Of a DNA stretch of 64,000 nucleotides, positions 44,467 to 52,086 are shown one piece after another. The first letter of the stretch is position 1; every line of letters begins with the position of its first letter. A model generated the notes under the pieces. The model ran no database searches. It was not told the origin of the DNA and saw only the letters and a program-made list of their open reading frames with translations. Position numbers and translations under genes: made by a program. This DNA comes from Planctomycetia bacterium. GTDB taxonomy: Bacteria; Planctomycetota; Phycisphaerae; Phycisphaerales; SM1A02. The DNA is taken from assembly GCA_005790605.1 (NCBI GenBank), contig SXUI01000079.1, positions 1 to 64,000 on the forward strand, read 5' to 3'.

Positions 44467-46361
44467 GTGCACAATCGCACCGCGAGGAGGAGCGCGAGGG
44501 CGTCGATAGCGATATCGGTGTTGGTTTCCGAAAGTCACTCGCCGCGATCGTGATCATCGCGGTTGTCGCGTTTGGTGTTTGGTTTGCATTGTCGACGCCC
44601 GATCGGTTGCTCTCTGGTTCGAGTGACGCCGTGACACCACCGACTCCGCCAGCGGCGCCAGCGATCGCGCCCCCTGCAATCGCATTTGCGGATCGCGCCC
44701 TGGAAAGCGGCATTGACTTTGTACACGAGAGTGGCGCGCGCGGCGAGAAACTGCTTCCGGAGTGTCTCAGCGGTGGGGTCGCTGTTGCTGATCTGAACGG
44801 CGATGCGCTGCCTGATCTCGTCTTCGCGCAGGGACAGCCCTTGCGTGGCGATGCGACAGATCCCGCGAGTGGAAGTGGCGGTATCGCGGTGTATCGAAAC
44901 ACTTCGACGCCCGGGCACTTCGGATTCGTGCGTGAAGCTGCGCCGAGTTTCTCGCCCGGTGGCATCTACGCGAACGGATTTGCGCTCGGAGATGTGAATG
45001 GCGACTCGAAACCTGATCTCTATGTGACGGCGGTTGGGCAATCACACTTACTCGTCAACGCGAGTGACCCGAATGGCGCGATTCGCTTCACCAATCAAAC
45101 CGCGGAGTCGGGCCTCCTTGGACAAGATGCATGGAGCACTGCGGCGGGATTCTTCGATCCCGATGAGGATGGCGATCTCGACTTACTCGAACTGCACTAT
45201 GTGGATTGGAGCCCATCGATAGACCTTGCCGTCGCCTTTACCCTCGACGGGACCCATCGCGCGTATGGACCTCCAACTGGTTTCCGAGGGACGCACGCAC
45301 GCTTCTTGCTCAACACCGGCACGGATGAGCAGGGCGTTGCGCACTTTGTCGATCAAAGTGATGCGAGCGGCGTCGCGATCACAAACCCTTCGACGGGGGT
45401 TCCTGTCGCGAAATCTCTGGGATTGATCTTTGCGGACGTCAACCACGATGGGAAGACAGATGCGCTCATTGCCAACGACCGCGTGCGAAAGTTTGCGTTG
45501 CTCAACCAGAGCAGAGCGGCATCCGGCGTCCGGTTTCGAGACGGCGCTACGGAGAGCGGCTTCGCCTTCGATCGAGATGGAAACGCGACGGGCGCGATGG
45601 GGATTGATGCGGCTTTTGCGATGGCGGACGCTGCGACGCTCGCGATTGCGATTGGAAACTTCGCGCAGGAACCGAGCGCGCTCTATGTCCAGCCTCGCGC
45701 GAGTGACAGCATGACTGATGCGTCGCTCACCGAGGGCATTGGTGCGGCGTCGCGACCGTTCTTGACCTTTGGGACCGTCTTCGCTGATCTCGACCTCGAT
45801 GGTCGCCTCGATCTCGTTCAAGCCAACGGGCACTTAGAGCCTGACATCGCGAAAGTGCAAGCGGGGCAGACCTACGAGCAGCGCGCACAGTTCTTCTGGA
45901 ACACCGGCGGTGTCGGGACGGCCCCGCAGTTTGTTGAAGTTTCGAGCGCGCAAGTTGGAGCGCTCGGTCAACCTGCAGTTGGAAGGGCGCTTGCGAGTGC
46001 GGATCTTGACGGCGATGGTGATCTTGATCTCGTCCTCACATCCCTTGGCGGCGCTCCTCGCATCTTGGAGCAGATCTCGAGTCCCGATTCGCGCGGGCAA
46101 GCATCACTCGTCGTGCAACTCGATTCGGGCGCGAGACCTGGTCTCTCCGCGGGGGCGACGGTAGAGATCGATGTGGACGGGCGCACGCAGCGGCGCATCG
46201 TGAGCGCGACTCGGAGTTACCTGACTGCACAGGAACCAGTTGCGTTTTTCGGATTGGGGCACGCGACTGCGGTCGATGCGATTCGAGTTCGGTGGAGCGA
46301 CGGTTCGACAACGAGCGTTGGAAAGACCGCCAAGGGGCGGGTGGTCGTACGGCCGAACTGA
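44463..46361 (+). CDS. CRTAC1-family protein (FG-GAP repeats plus ASPIC/UnbV)
   Basis: A 632-residue protein with one membrane anchor (about residues 25-45), a Pro/Ala linker, and a periplasmic part. FG-GAP loops are clear: DLNGDALPDLVF, DVNGDSKPDLYV, DPDEDGDLDLLEL, DVNHDGKTDALI, DLDLDGRLDLVQ, DLDGDGDLDLVL. It ends with a canonical ASPIC/UnbV domain (GATVEIDVDGRTQRR ... FFGLGHATAVDAIRVRWSDG). These domains bind calcium and mediate protein or glycan contacts. It is coupled to the cytochrome gene and closes the four-gene unit. Convergent with the zinc-ribbon gene, 28 bases apart. Confidence 0.88.
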   Translation: MSAQSHREEEREGVDSDIGVGFRKSLAAIVIIAVVAFGVWFALSTPDRLLSGSSDAVTPPTPPAAPAIAPPAIAFADRALESGIDFVHESGARGEKLLPECLSGGVAVADLNGDALPDLVFAQGQPLRGDATDPASGSGGIAVYRNTSTPGHFGFVREAAPSFSPGGIYANGFALGDVNGDSKPDLYVTAVGQSHLLVNASDPNGAIRFTNQTAESGLLGQDAWSTAAGFFDPDEDGDLDLLELHYVDWSPSIDLAVAFTLDGTHRAYGPPTGFRGTHARFLLNTGTDEQGVAHFVDQSDASGVAITNPSTGVPVAKSLGLIFADVNHDGKTDALIANDRVRKFALLNQSRAASGVRFRDGATESGFAFDRDGNATGAMGIDAAFAMADAATLAIAIGNFAQEPSALYVQPRASDSMTDASLTEGIGAASRPFLTFGTVFADLDLDGRLDLVQANGHLEPDIAKVQAGQTYEQRAQFFWNTGGVGTAPQFVEVSSAQVGALGQPAVGRALASADLDGDGDLDLVLTSLGGAPRILEQISSPDSRGQASLVVQLDSGARPGLSAGATVEIDVDGRTQRRIVSATRSYLTAQEPVAFFGLGHATAVDAIRVRWSDGSTTSVGKTAKGRVVVRPN

Positions 46362-46389
46362 AGGCAGGCGTTCGCGATCTCTCCGCGCG

Positions 46390-47154
46390 TTACTTTTTCG
46401 CGGGTGCCGGACCGATCGTCTCACGCAGCGCATCTTCGAGATACAGAATGCGTCCGCACGCACGACATTGGAAAATCGTGTCCTGATTCGAGGTGAGCCG
46501 CAGCACGGCTTCGAAGGGCATTTCGATGTTGCACGCGCTGCAGCAGTACTCGCGGTGGCGGCGGCTGATCTCGTTGACAGCAGCCATCGCCTCGCCCTCG
46601 GTTGAATCAGCAGTCGCGTTGAAGAGTTTGCGCTCGCGGTCCGGGATGGACGACGCAGCGCGATCGCGTTCGGCGCGCAACTCTTCGAGCCGTGCGCCAA
46701 CTTCGGTCTGCCGCTCCTCAAGTTCAGCCTTCGCGATATCGCAGAAGCGTTGGCGCTCAGCGGCTTTCGCGAGCTGTTCTACGACTCGTTTCTGCAACTC
46801 TTCGAGTCGCTGCATCTCGGCGAGCGTCTGATCGTCGACCTTCTTCTTGTTCTCCTCGAGATGCTTGAGTTCGAGGATGATCGACTTGTATGCCTTCTCG
46901 TTGGCGGATGCGTTCAGCTCGCTGCGGAGTTTCTCCACGCGCGCAACAGTCGCCGCAACTTCGACCTCGAGCGCATGAATCGTCGTCTTCAGCTGACGCT
47001 CTTGCGAGCGCATATCTTCGGTTTGCTTGCTGAGGACACCGAGTTGGCGTTCCTGTGAGGCAAGCGTTGCGCGGGCTGCGTCAAGTCTTCCTTCAAGTGC
47101 GCGAAACTGGCTGTCGACTCGGTGCAAAGTGACGAGTTGCTGAATGAGAGACAT
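46390..47154 (-). CDS. CT398-like coiled-coil zinc-ribbon protein
   Basis: A 254-residue protein made of a long antiparallel coiled coil (residues about 5-185) and a C-terminal C4 zinc ribbon (CSACNIEMPFEAVL ... CRACGRILYL). This is the architecture of the zf-RING_7/DUF164 family (CT398, Cj0706), whose members have been linked to sigma-54 and flagellar regulation in some bacteria. That link is of interest because a sigma-54 promoter lies before flgI in this window, but it is inference only. The ATG at 47154 starts at the coiled coil and TACGAT ends 9 bases upstream on the minus strand. Confidence 0.85.
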   Translation of the reverse strand: MSLIQQLVTLHRVDSQFRALEGRLDAARATLASQERQLGVLSKQTEDMRSQERQLKTTIHALEVEVAATVARVEKLRSELNASANEKAYKSIILELKHLEENKKKVDDQTLAEMQRLEELQKRVVEQLAKAAERQRFCDIAKAELEERQTEVGARLEELRAERDRAASSIPDRERKLFNATADSTEGEAMAAVNEISRRHREYCCSACNIEMPFEAVLRLTSNQDTIFQCRACGRILYLEDALRETIGPAPAKK

Positions 47155-47220
47155 GGATCGGCAATCGTAGCGCAAATCCGATCGTTCTTGCATGCACCAA
47201 TGCGCACGATTCCTGCGGTT

Positions 47221-48108
47221 TTACGACATCGCAGGGGTAAACCGCAGTAGCCACCAGAGCGCCGGTCCGGCCAAGAGCGGACTATCGAGGACATCGAGAG
47301 CGCCGCCCATGCCAGGAAGAATGTTCCCAGAGTCTTTCGCGCCTGCGTCTCGCTTCAGGGCACTCTCGCAGAGATCGCCGAGTTGACCGACAAGCCCGAG
47401 GAGCGCGCCTACAAGCGTCGCAAACCACACGGGAAGCTGGTCCGCGCTTCCGACTGATGCGCTTCCGAAGTGCGCGAACGACGCCGCGACGATCGCGCTC
47501 GTCGCAATGCCGCCTACGAGTCCTTCCCAACTCTTCGCAGGAGAGAGCCATGGAATCAACTTGTGTCGACCGATCGTGCATCCCACCGCGTACGCGCCAA
47601 TGTCCGAAGACTTGGTCGTCAGGAGCGCTGCGACGAGGAACCAAGCGCTGTGCTGATCTCGGAGGAGCAACCAGAATCCTAGCAACACGCCGCCGTAGAT
47701 CGCAGCAACGAGTGTGCTTCCGACGAGCGCGAGAGATCCTCGCGTTTCTCGCGAGAGACCTACGGCAAGCATCGGAAGCGCAAAGCAAGCCGCCAATGCT
47801 GTCATGATTGCAGTCAACCCGTCCGTCGTTGAGGAACTCCATCCTCCGAGCGCCACGCCGGTGAGGGCGAGCCACGCGCACACAGCGGCGATCGTGGCGT
47901 TTGTTCGCATGCCGACAGCGGTGGCAAACGCGCTCACTTCGCGCGCGATGCACACGCTCAAGACAGAACAGAAAACATAGAGCACGAATCCTCGGGGAAG
48001 CCTGCTCGCGAGTTCGCAGCACCCCGCTTCAAGGTGGTCGTCGAGGAAGACGACGCCAAGCACGAGGAGAATGAGAAGGGGTCCGGTGATGAGTCGTTGT
48101 CGAAGCAT
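47221..48108 (-). CDS. cdsA: Phosphatidate cytidylyltransferase
   Basis: A 295-residue inner-membrane enzyme that makes CDP-diacylglycerol from phosphatidate and CTP, the branch point of phospholipid synthesis. It has about seven hydrophobic segments and the family region KSWEGLVGG followed by GDLCESALKRDAGAKDSGNILPGMGGALDVLDS. The usual His-Gly-Gly and Asp-Arg of the signature are Met-Gly-Gly and Asp-Val here; the metal-binding aspartates and KRD/KD core are kept. GAAGGA lies about eight bases before the ATG. No uppS or dxr gene is adjacent, unlike many genomes. Confidence 0.9.
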   Translation of the reverse strand: MLRQRLITGPLLILLVLGVVFLDDHLEAGCCELASRLPRGFVLYVFCSVLSVCIAREVSAFATAVGMRTNATIAAVCAWLALTGVALGGWSSSTTDGLTAIMTALAACFALPMLAVGLSRETRGSLALVGSTLVAAIYGGVLLGFWLLLRDQHSAWFLVAALLTTKSSDIGAYAVGCTIGRHKLIPWLSPAKSWEGLVGGIATSAIVAASFAHFGSASVGSADQLPVWFATLVGALLGLVGQLGDLCESALKRDAGAKDSGNILPGMGGALDVLDSPLLAGPALWWLLRFTPAMS

Positions 48109-48164
48109 CGAAATCCTTCGCAGAGACTACACGCAATGCCAAGTTCCGGTCACAATGCGCACGC

Positions 48165-49010
48165 ATGAACATCGGAAGTCGCCGGTACTGGAGCGCTGCA
48201 TTCGGGTTCGTGGGCGTCATCGCTTTGGGCGCTGGCGCGTTTCTCCTTTCCGCGCCTTTTCTAGCGCGCAAGTTTACGCCACCGCACCCGGCACATGAAA
48301 GCGCACCATGGGGAAAGCCTCCGCTCTCGCGAACACCTCCGAGCGTGATCCTCCTTCAGCTCGAGGCGATGCATCCCGTCACGGCAGGAGACATCGCGGA
48401 AGCTAGTAAGTTTGTCGGTTCGGCAATGGCGAGTTTCTGGCCCGCGCCTGGTGTTCAGGATCTCGATCTCGAATGCGGATTCGTGGAAGACCCTCACGAG
48501 TGGGTTCACCTTCATCTCTTCGGCGGTGCGGCCGAACCCATCGTGGGGTATGACCAACACATCACGCTCGAGCGTTCTGATTGGAGAATGGGGCTTCTGC
48601 AGGGCGTCGGATTCTGTAGTCAACAGTCGCTCGTGCTCTCGGGATTTTTGAGGGAGCGGGGCGTCGAATCAACGGTGATGGTGCTCGATGGGCATGTGGT
48701 GGTTGCTGCCAAGACACCCGAGGGTGAGTGGGTGCTCGACCCTGACTACGGTGTCGCGCTTCCATTTCCTCTCGCTGAAGCAGAAGTCAACAAGGACCGA
48801 GTCCGATCCATCTATCGAGCGGCAGGCTACGGCGAGGCGCAGACTGAGATGGTGGTCGACATCTATGGTGCGGCGGGGAATGCGCGGTATGCCGCGCCGT
48901 TGCTGCATGAACCGCGCACGCAGTGGTACCCCTATGTCATGCTCGTCACCGGACTAGGCGCGATGGCGTGGAGTCTGCGATTGACGCAGAGCACGCGCTC
49001 AAGAACTTAG
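48165..49010 (+). CDS. Membrane-anchored transglutaminase-like protein
   Basis: A 281-residue protein with an N-terminal membrane segment (about residues 10-32) and possibly a C-terminal one (about 250-268). The middle has a plausible papain/transglutaminase-like triad: Cys in GVGFCSQQSLVLSGFLRERG, His in LDGHVVVAAKT, Asp in WVLDPDYGV. That arrangement matches transglutaminase-core cysteine proteases, but the call is by motif only. CACAAT ends 8 bases before the ATG and could be a leaderless promoter. It overlaps the rhodanese gene by 4 bases at the 3' end, convergently. Confidence 0.65.
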   Translation: MNIGSRRYWSAAFGFVGVIALGAGAFLLSAPFLARKFTPPHPAHESAPWGKPPLSRTPPSVILLQLEAMHPVTAGDIAEASKFVGSAMASFWPAPGVQDLDLECGFVEDPHEWVHLHLFGGAAEPIVGYDQHITLERSDWRMGLLQGVGFCSQQSLVLSGFLRERGVESTVMVLDGHVVVAAKTPEGEWVLDPDYGVALPFPLAEAEVNKDRVRSIYRAAGYGEAQTEMVVDIYGAAGNARYAAPLLHEPRTQWYPYVMLVTGLGAMAWSLRLTQSTRSRT

Positions 49011-49393
49011 TACGACTTCAGCGTCGGGTCGATGTCCTGCGACCAGAGGTGGATGCCGCCCGCGAGGCTCGTCACTTGCGTGAAGCCAGCGGCGCGAAGC
49101 AGATAGGTCGCCGTAAGACTCCTTCGCCCGTGATGGCAGTGCACGATGATGCGCGTGTGCAGCTGGTCATCGAGCGACGCCTTCAGTTCATCCATGCGTT
49201 GCTCGAGTTCCTGAAGCGGCATGAGGACCGATCCATGGAGTCGGCAAATCTCCGCCTCGCCGTGCGTGCGGCAGTCGATGATCGTCACTGCGTCATCGCG
49301 TTCAAGCATCGCGCGCAACTCGCGCGGAGTCGTTTCGTCCTCGCGGCGAAACGAATATCCAACGGGGATGCCGTTTGCGTCGAGTGCGCTCAA
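49007..49393 (-). CDS. Rhodanese-domain protein
   Basis: A 128-residue single-domain rhodanese (GlpE/PspE size). The active-site loop is VHCHHGRRS, with the cysteine that would carry persulfide sulfur; TIIDCRTHGEAEICRLHGSVLMPL and LAGGIHLWSQDIDP are typical flanks. Such proteins transfer sulfur to cyanide or to protein partners. It ends a leftward run of three genes with short gaps (TPR protein, Lys/Ala-tailed protein, rhodanese). Confidence 0.9.
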   Translation of the reverse strand: MSALDANGIPVGYSFRREDETTPRELRAMLERDDAVTIIDCRTHGEAEICRLHGSVLMPLQELEQRMDELKASLDDQLHTRIIVHCHHGRRSLTATYLLRAAGFTQVTSLAGGIHLWSQDIDPTLKSY

Positions 49394-49426
49394 CGAGCGA
49401 ACTCCGCTTCACGCGCATTCCCGACC

Positions 49427-49951
49427 TCACCGTGCACGCTTGGTCGCCTTCTTCGCGCTCGCTCGTACAGGCTTCTTTGTCGCCTTCTTCGTCGCCTTCT
49501 TTTTGGCGGGCTTCGCCGGGCTCTTGGCCGCCTTGCGCGCGACCTTGCCAATCCAACCGTCTTTGAGCAATTGGTCAACGACAGTCTTCGCAGCAGCCGG
49601 TTCCATCTGCGCCGCCTTGAGTTCTGCAAGCAACGCCGTAGCGGTGGCTGGGGGCGCCTTCGAAACGAGAAGGCGCATCGCCTCGGTCCGCGCAATGTGC
49701 TCAAGCGACAACCGTGCGAGTAACGCGATCGTGGACTCGGTCACTCGACCGCTGCGCGCGAGCCCTGCAGCAATCGCGACGGCTGTGTCGCATTCAAGTT
49801 CGCCTCCCCCGGCAAGTTTCACTTTCCAAGTCGCGCCATTCTTTGAGGGTTCAATCGCATCGATGACATCGTCGATGCCCTCAAGCCAACTTGGGACAGA
49901 GGCCAGCTTGGTGCGGGTTGAGGACTTCTTGCGCGTTGTTTTTTTCGGCAT
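49427..49951 (-). CDS. Protein with a histone H1-like Lys/Ala C-terminal tail
   Basis: A 174-residue protein of unknown function. It begins MPKKTTRKKSSTRTK, has a central beta segment (WKVKLAGGGELECDTAVAI) and helical repeats (LLARLSLEHIARTEAMRLLVSKAP), then a segment MEPAAAKTVVDQLLKDGWIGK that recalls RecX-like helices, and ends with about 40 residues rich in Lys, Ala and Pro (KKATKKATKKPVRASAKK). Both ends are strongly basic and could bind nucleic acid. The upstream frame to 49999 is rejected because ATG 49951 is the natural N-terminus. Confidence 0.65.
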   Translation of the reverse strand: MPKKTTRKKSSTRTKLASVPSWLEGIDDVIDAIEPSKNGATWKVKLAGGGELECDTAVAIAAGLARSGRVTESTIALLARLSLEHIARTEAMRLLVSKAPPATATALLAELKAAQMEPAAAKTVVDQLLKDGWIGKVARKAAKSPAKPAKKKATKKATKKPVRASAKKATKRAR

Positions 49952-49979
49952 AGGGAGATTCAGGTGATTGCGGAAACGG

Positions 49980-50309
49980 TTAACTGGGAGAGATTTCAAA
50001 CTCGTCGCGGAGCGAACTGAGTTCGTTGTGTGCCTTCATGTCGCCAACTTCTCGCGCTCGCAAGATGCCGAGTTCGATGGTTGCCGCGGCTTCGGAGTGG
50101 CGCTCAAGATCGAGGAGTGCTTTGGCCTTGTGGTAGTAGGAGTAACAATTCTTCGGGTCAGAAGCCGTCGCGCGGTCGTACCAGTCCAACGCTTCGCCCG
50201 TTCTTCCAAGGCCCGCGCATTCCATACCGAGTGAGTACATCACGAAGGCGTCATCCGGTTCGAGGGTATGGAGAGCGAGCAATTTTTGGCGGCGTTCTTC
50301 TGAGGCCAT
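49980..50309 (-). CDS. Small TPR protein
   Basis: A 109-residue soluble protein made of about two to three TPR units (ALDWYDRATASDPKNCYSYYHKAKALLDLERHSEAAATIELG). TPRs mediate protein contacts; partner unknown. The ATG at 50309 is 28 bases from the divergent lipoprotein gene; on the minus strand TATCCC ends 6 bases upstream, another possible leaderless start. The frame extending to 50441 overlaps the divergent gene and is rejected. Confidence 0.75.
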   Translation of the reverse strand: MASEERRQKLLALHTLEPDDAFVMYSLGMECAGLGRTGEALDWYDRATASDPKNCYSYYHKAKALLDLERHSEAAATIELGILRAREVGDMKAHNELSSLRDEFEISPS

Positions 50310-50317
50310 GCGACGGG

Positions 50318-50323
50318 GATACT
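50318..50323 (+). promoter_or_regulatory. -10-like element of the lipoprotein/NtrC unit
   Basis: GATACT ends 14 bases before the ATG at 50338, so the leader would be about 6-8 bases. The same hexamer is the -10 of the good promoter at 20122-20150. It overlaps the divergent minus-strand TATCCC. Confidence 0.4.
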
Positions 50324-50337
50324 CTACTCGCTTGCCG

Positions 50338-52080
50338 ATGTGCGAACTGACCACCTCTCCGTCCCCGCGTTTCCTCGGTTCGTGGACTGCCATCGCGGTC
50401 GCGGCGTGGCTTGCAGTGATGCCCCAACTCAGCGGTTGCAAGATTTCGCAACCGGGTGAGCGAATTGAAGACGAGGAGTCGGCTCAACTCCCCCGAACCA
50501 CCGAACTGCGCGTCGTCGCGCATCAAGGCGGACTCCATCGAGGGATGCTCCTCGTCGACGACATCTGGTATCAGGGATTCGGTTCCACGCTTTTGATGCT
50601 TGAACCCAAGTCCGGCGCTGAACTTGCCTCCGCGGAACTTGCGCCTGCCGGGACGACCGGTGGGATTGTGTGCATCGCGATTCCGCCAGCGAGCAATGAG
50701 CAGCCCGCGCCGATCATCGCCGTCCTCGATGGAGACGCAGTCGTCGTGCTTGATCGGACGAATCCATCGCGCCCTGAGGAATCGGCGAGATACACGACTC
50801 GAGAGATTGGATTTCGACCGCGAGAAGTTTCGTGTGCAGGAGGGCGCGTTTGGATCGCAGGCGATGGAGGCGCAGTCGAACTTTCTCGCGTGCTCACCAT
50901 CGAAGCGTTTCAAGCGCAACTCGATGCATCGATTCTTGTGAAGGATCCAGAAAAGGTTCCACCGCCGTCCCCTCCAGTCGCGTCACTCCAAGGAGAATCG
51001 GTTCGCTCGTTAGTCGATGCCGAGGGCGGCGCTGTGGCTTGCTGCGGTCGTCGCATCAAGCGAGTGGCGACGGGAGAGTTTCTCGGCGCAGCAACGATGC
51101 TCGTGCCGCTGCAGGGCGCAGGCGACGCTGCGTATGCATTCATCCTGCAAGCCTCGAGCATGGCGGAAATCGGCATCAAAGATGCTCGCTTTTCGACGCT
51201 CGATAGCAAGGCACTCCACGCGACCGTCTTTGGTACACGGGTAATTGATGATCGACTCTACGCATGGAATGACTTCGAGGTCGCGACATGGCCAGTGGAG
51301 CCGCAAGCGGTAGAGGGCGGGCGTGGATCGACGAAGTTGGGCGCGCTGTTCTCCATCCCAGTACGAGGTGCGAGAGATGTGGCACGCGTGCGCCGGAATC
51401 ACTTTGCCGTTGCAGGGAGTTTCGGTCGATCGCTCTATCGATTTCGCGCGGAAGGAACTCTTCCCGGGGATGTGTTCTATTTCGCGCATCGAGAGCCATC
51501 TCGCCTTGAAACGAGTACGACGGATCGCCGCCGCATTCTCGCCGGGTGTGCGGAGGAGGGATGGTGGCTTTGGACGATCGGTGAAGGCGCGGAACTCGTC
51601 AACAAGGGCGTGCTGACTGCGACGCCGCTCGCGAAGCGTGTCGATGGCGCGTGGGGAAGCGCGAAGATCGCTGACGATGGAGCCGCTATCGAAGTGAGTT
51701 CGCGACGGAACACGCATTCCTATCGACTTGACAACGGCGCGCTTCCGATGACGCTCGCGCTCGTCGGTCCGCAGATTTGGATCGGCCATAGTGAAGGGAT
51801 TGACATCATCGTCCCCGAGTTTGCCATCGATGATCCTGACACATCGAAGGAGCAATCCATGCAAGCGAAGCCGACCATTGGATCCACGATCGCGACGGTG
51901 TCTCGCGTGGCGCAGTTCCGATTTGATGGGCCGGTGAACGCGATTTACCCGAATCGCGTCGGAGGCGGCGCGAGTTACTGCGCGCTGTGGAGCGGGTTCG
52001 GGTCGATCCGGCCATTCGAGTTCATTGATGTGAACGGCGACGGCAAAGAAGATCCAAAGGTGGAGGACTCGAAAGAGTGA
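50338..52080 (+). CDS. Large lipoprotein, possibly beta-propeller
   Basis: A 580-residue predicted lipoprotein with signal and lipobox QLSGC near residue 34. The rest is almost all beta strands in repeating blocks (for example LRVVAHQGGLHRGMLLVDDIWYQG, VSCAGGRVWIAGDGGAVELS, RHFAVAGSF-like blocks) as in a WD/PQQ-type propeller, but no repeat signature is clean. It ends with an EF-hand-like loop DVNGDGKEDPKVED. ATG 50338 is chosen from the promoter and signal peptide. The sigma-54-type regulator follows after 6 bases, so the two are cotranscribed. Function unknown. Confidence 0.7.
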   Translation: MCELTTSPSPRFLGSWTAIAVAAWLAVMPQLSGCKISQPGERIEDEESAQLPRTTELRVVAHQGGLHRGMLLVDDIWYQGFGSTLLMLEPKSGAELASAELAPAGTTGGIVCIAIPPASNEQPAPIIAVLDGDAVVVLDRTNPSRPEESARYTTREIGFRPREVSCAGGRVWIAGDGGAVELSRVLTIEAFQAQLDASILVKDPEKVPPPSPPVASLQGESVRSLVDAEGGAVACCGRRIKRVATGEFLGAATMLVPLQGAGDAAYAFILQASSMAEIGIKDARFSTLDSKALHATVFGTRVIDDRLYAWNDFEVATWPVEPQAVEGGRGSTKLGALFSIPVRGARDVARVRRNHFAVAGSFGRSLYRFRAEGTLPGDVFYFAHREPSRLETSTTDRRRILAGCAEEGWWLWTIGEGAELVNKGVLTATPLAKRVDGAWGSAKIADDGAAIEVSSRRNTHSYRLDNGALPMTLALVGPQIWIGHSEGIDIIVPEFAIDDPDTSKEQSMQAKPTIGSTIATVSRVAQFRFDGPVNAIYPNRVGGGASYCALWSGFGSIRPFEFIDVNGDGKEDPKVEDSKE

Positions 52081-52086
52081 CGATGG

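Noticed and set aside
42796-44538. 580-residue minus-strand frame opposite the cytochrome gene
   Set aside because: Shadow of the plus-strand gene, which has five heme motifs and coupled overlaps. The antisense translation is Arg/His-rich with no family features.
46362-46420. Terminator between the CRTAC1 and zinc-ribbon genes (CTTTTTCGCGG)
   Set aside because: There is a T run but no convincing stem before it on either strand.
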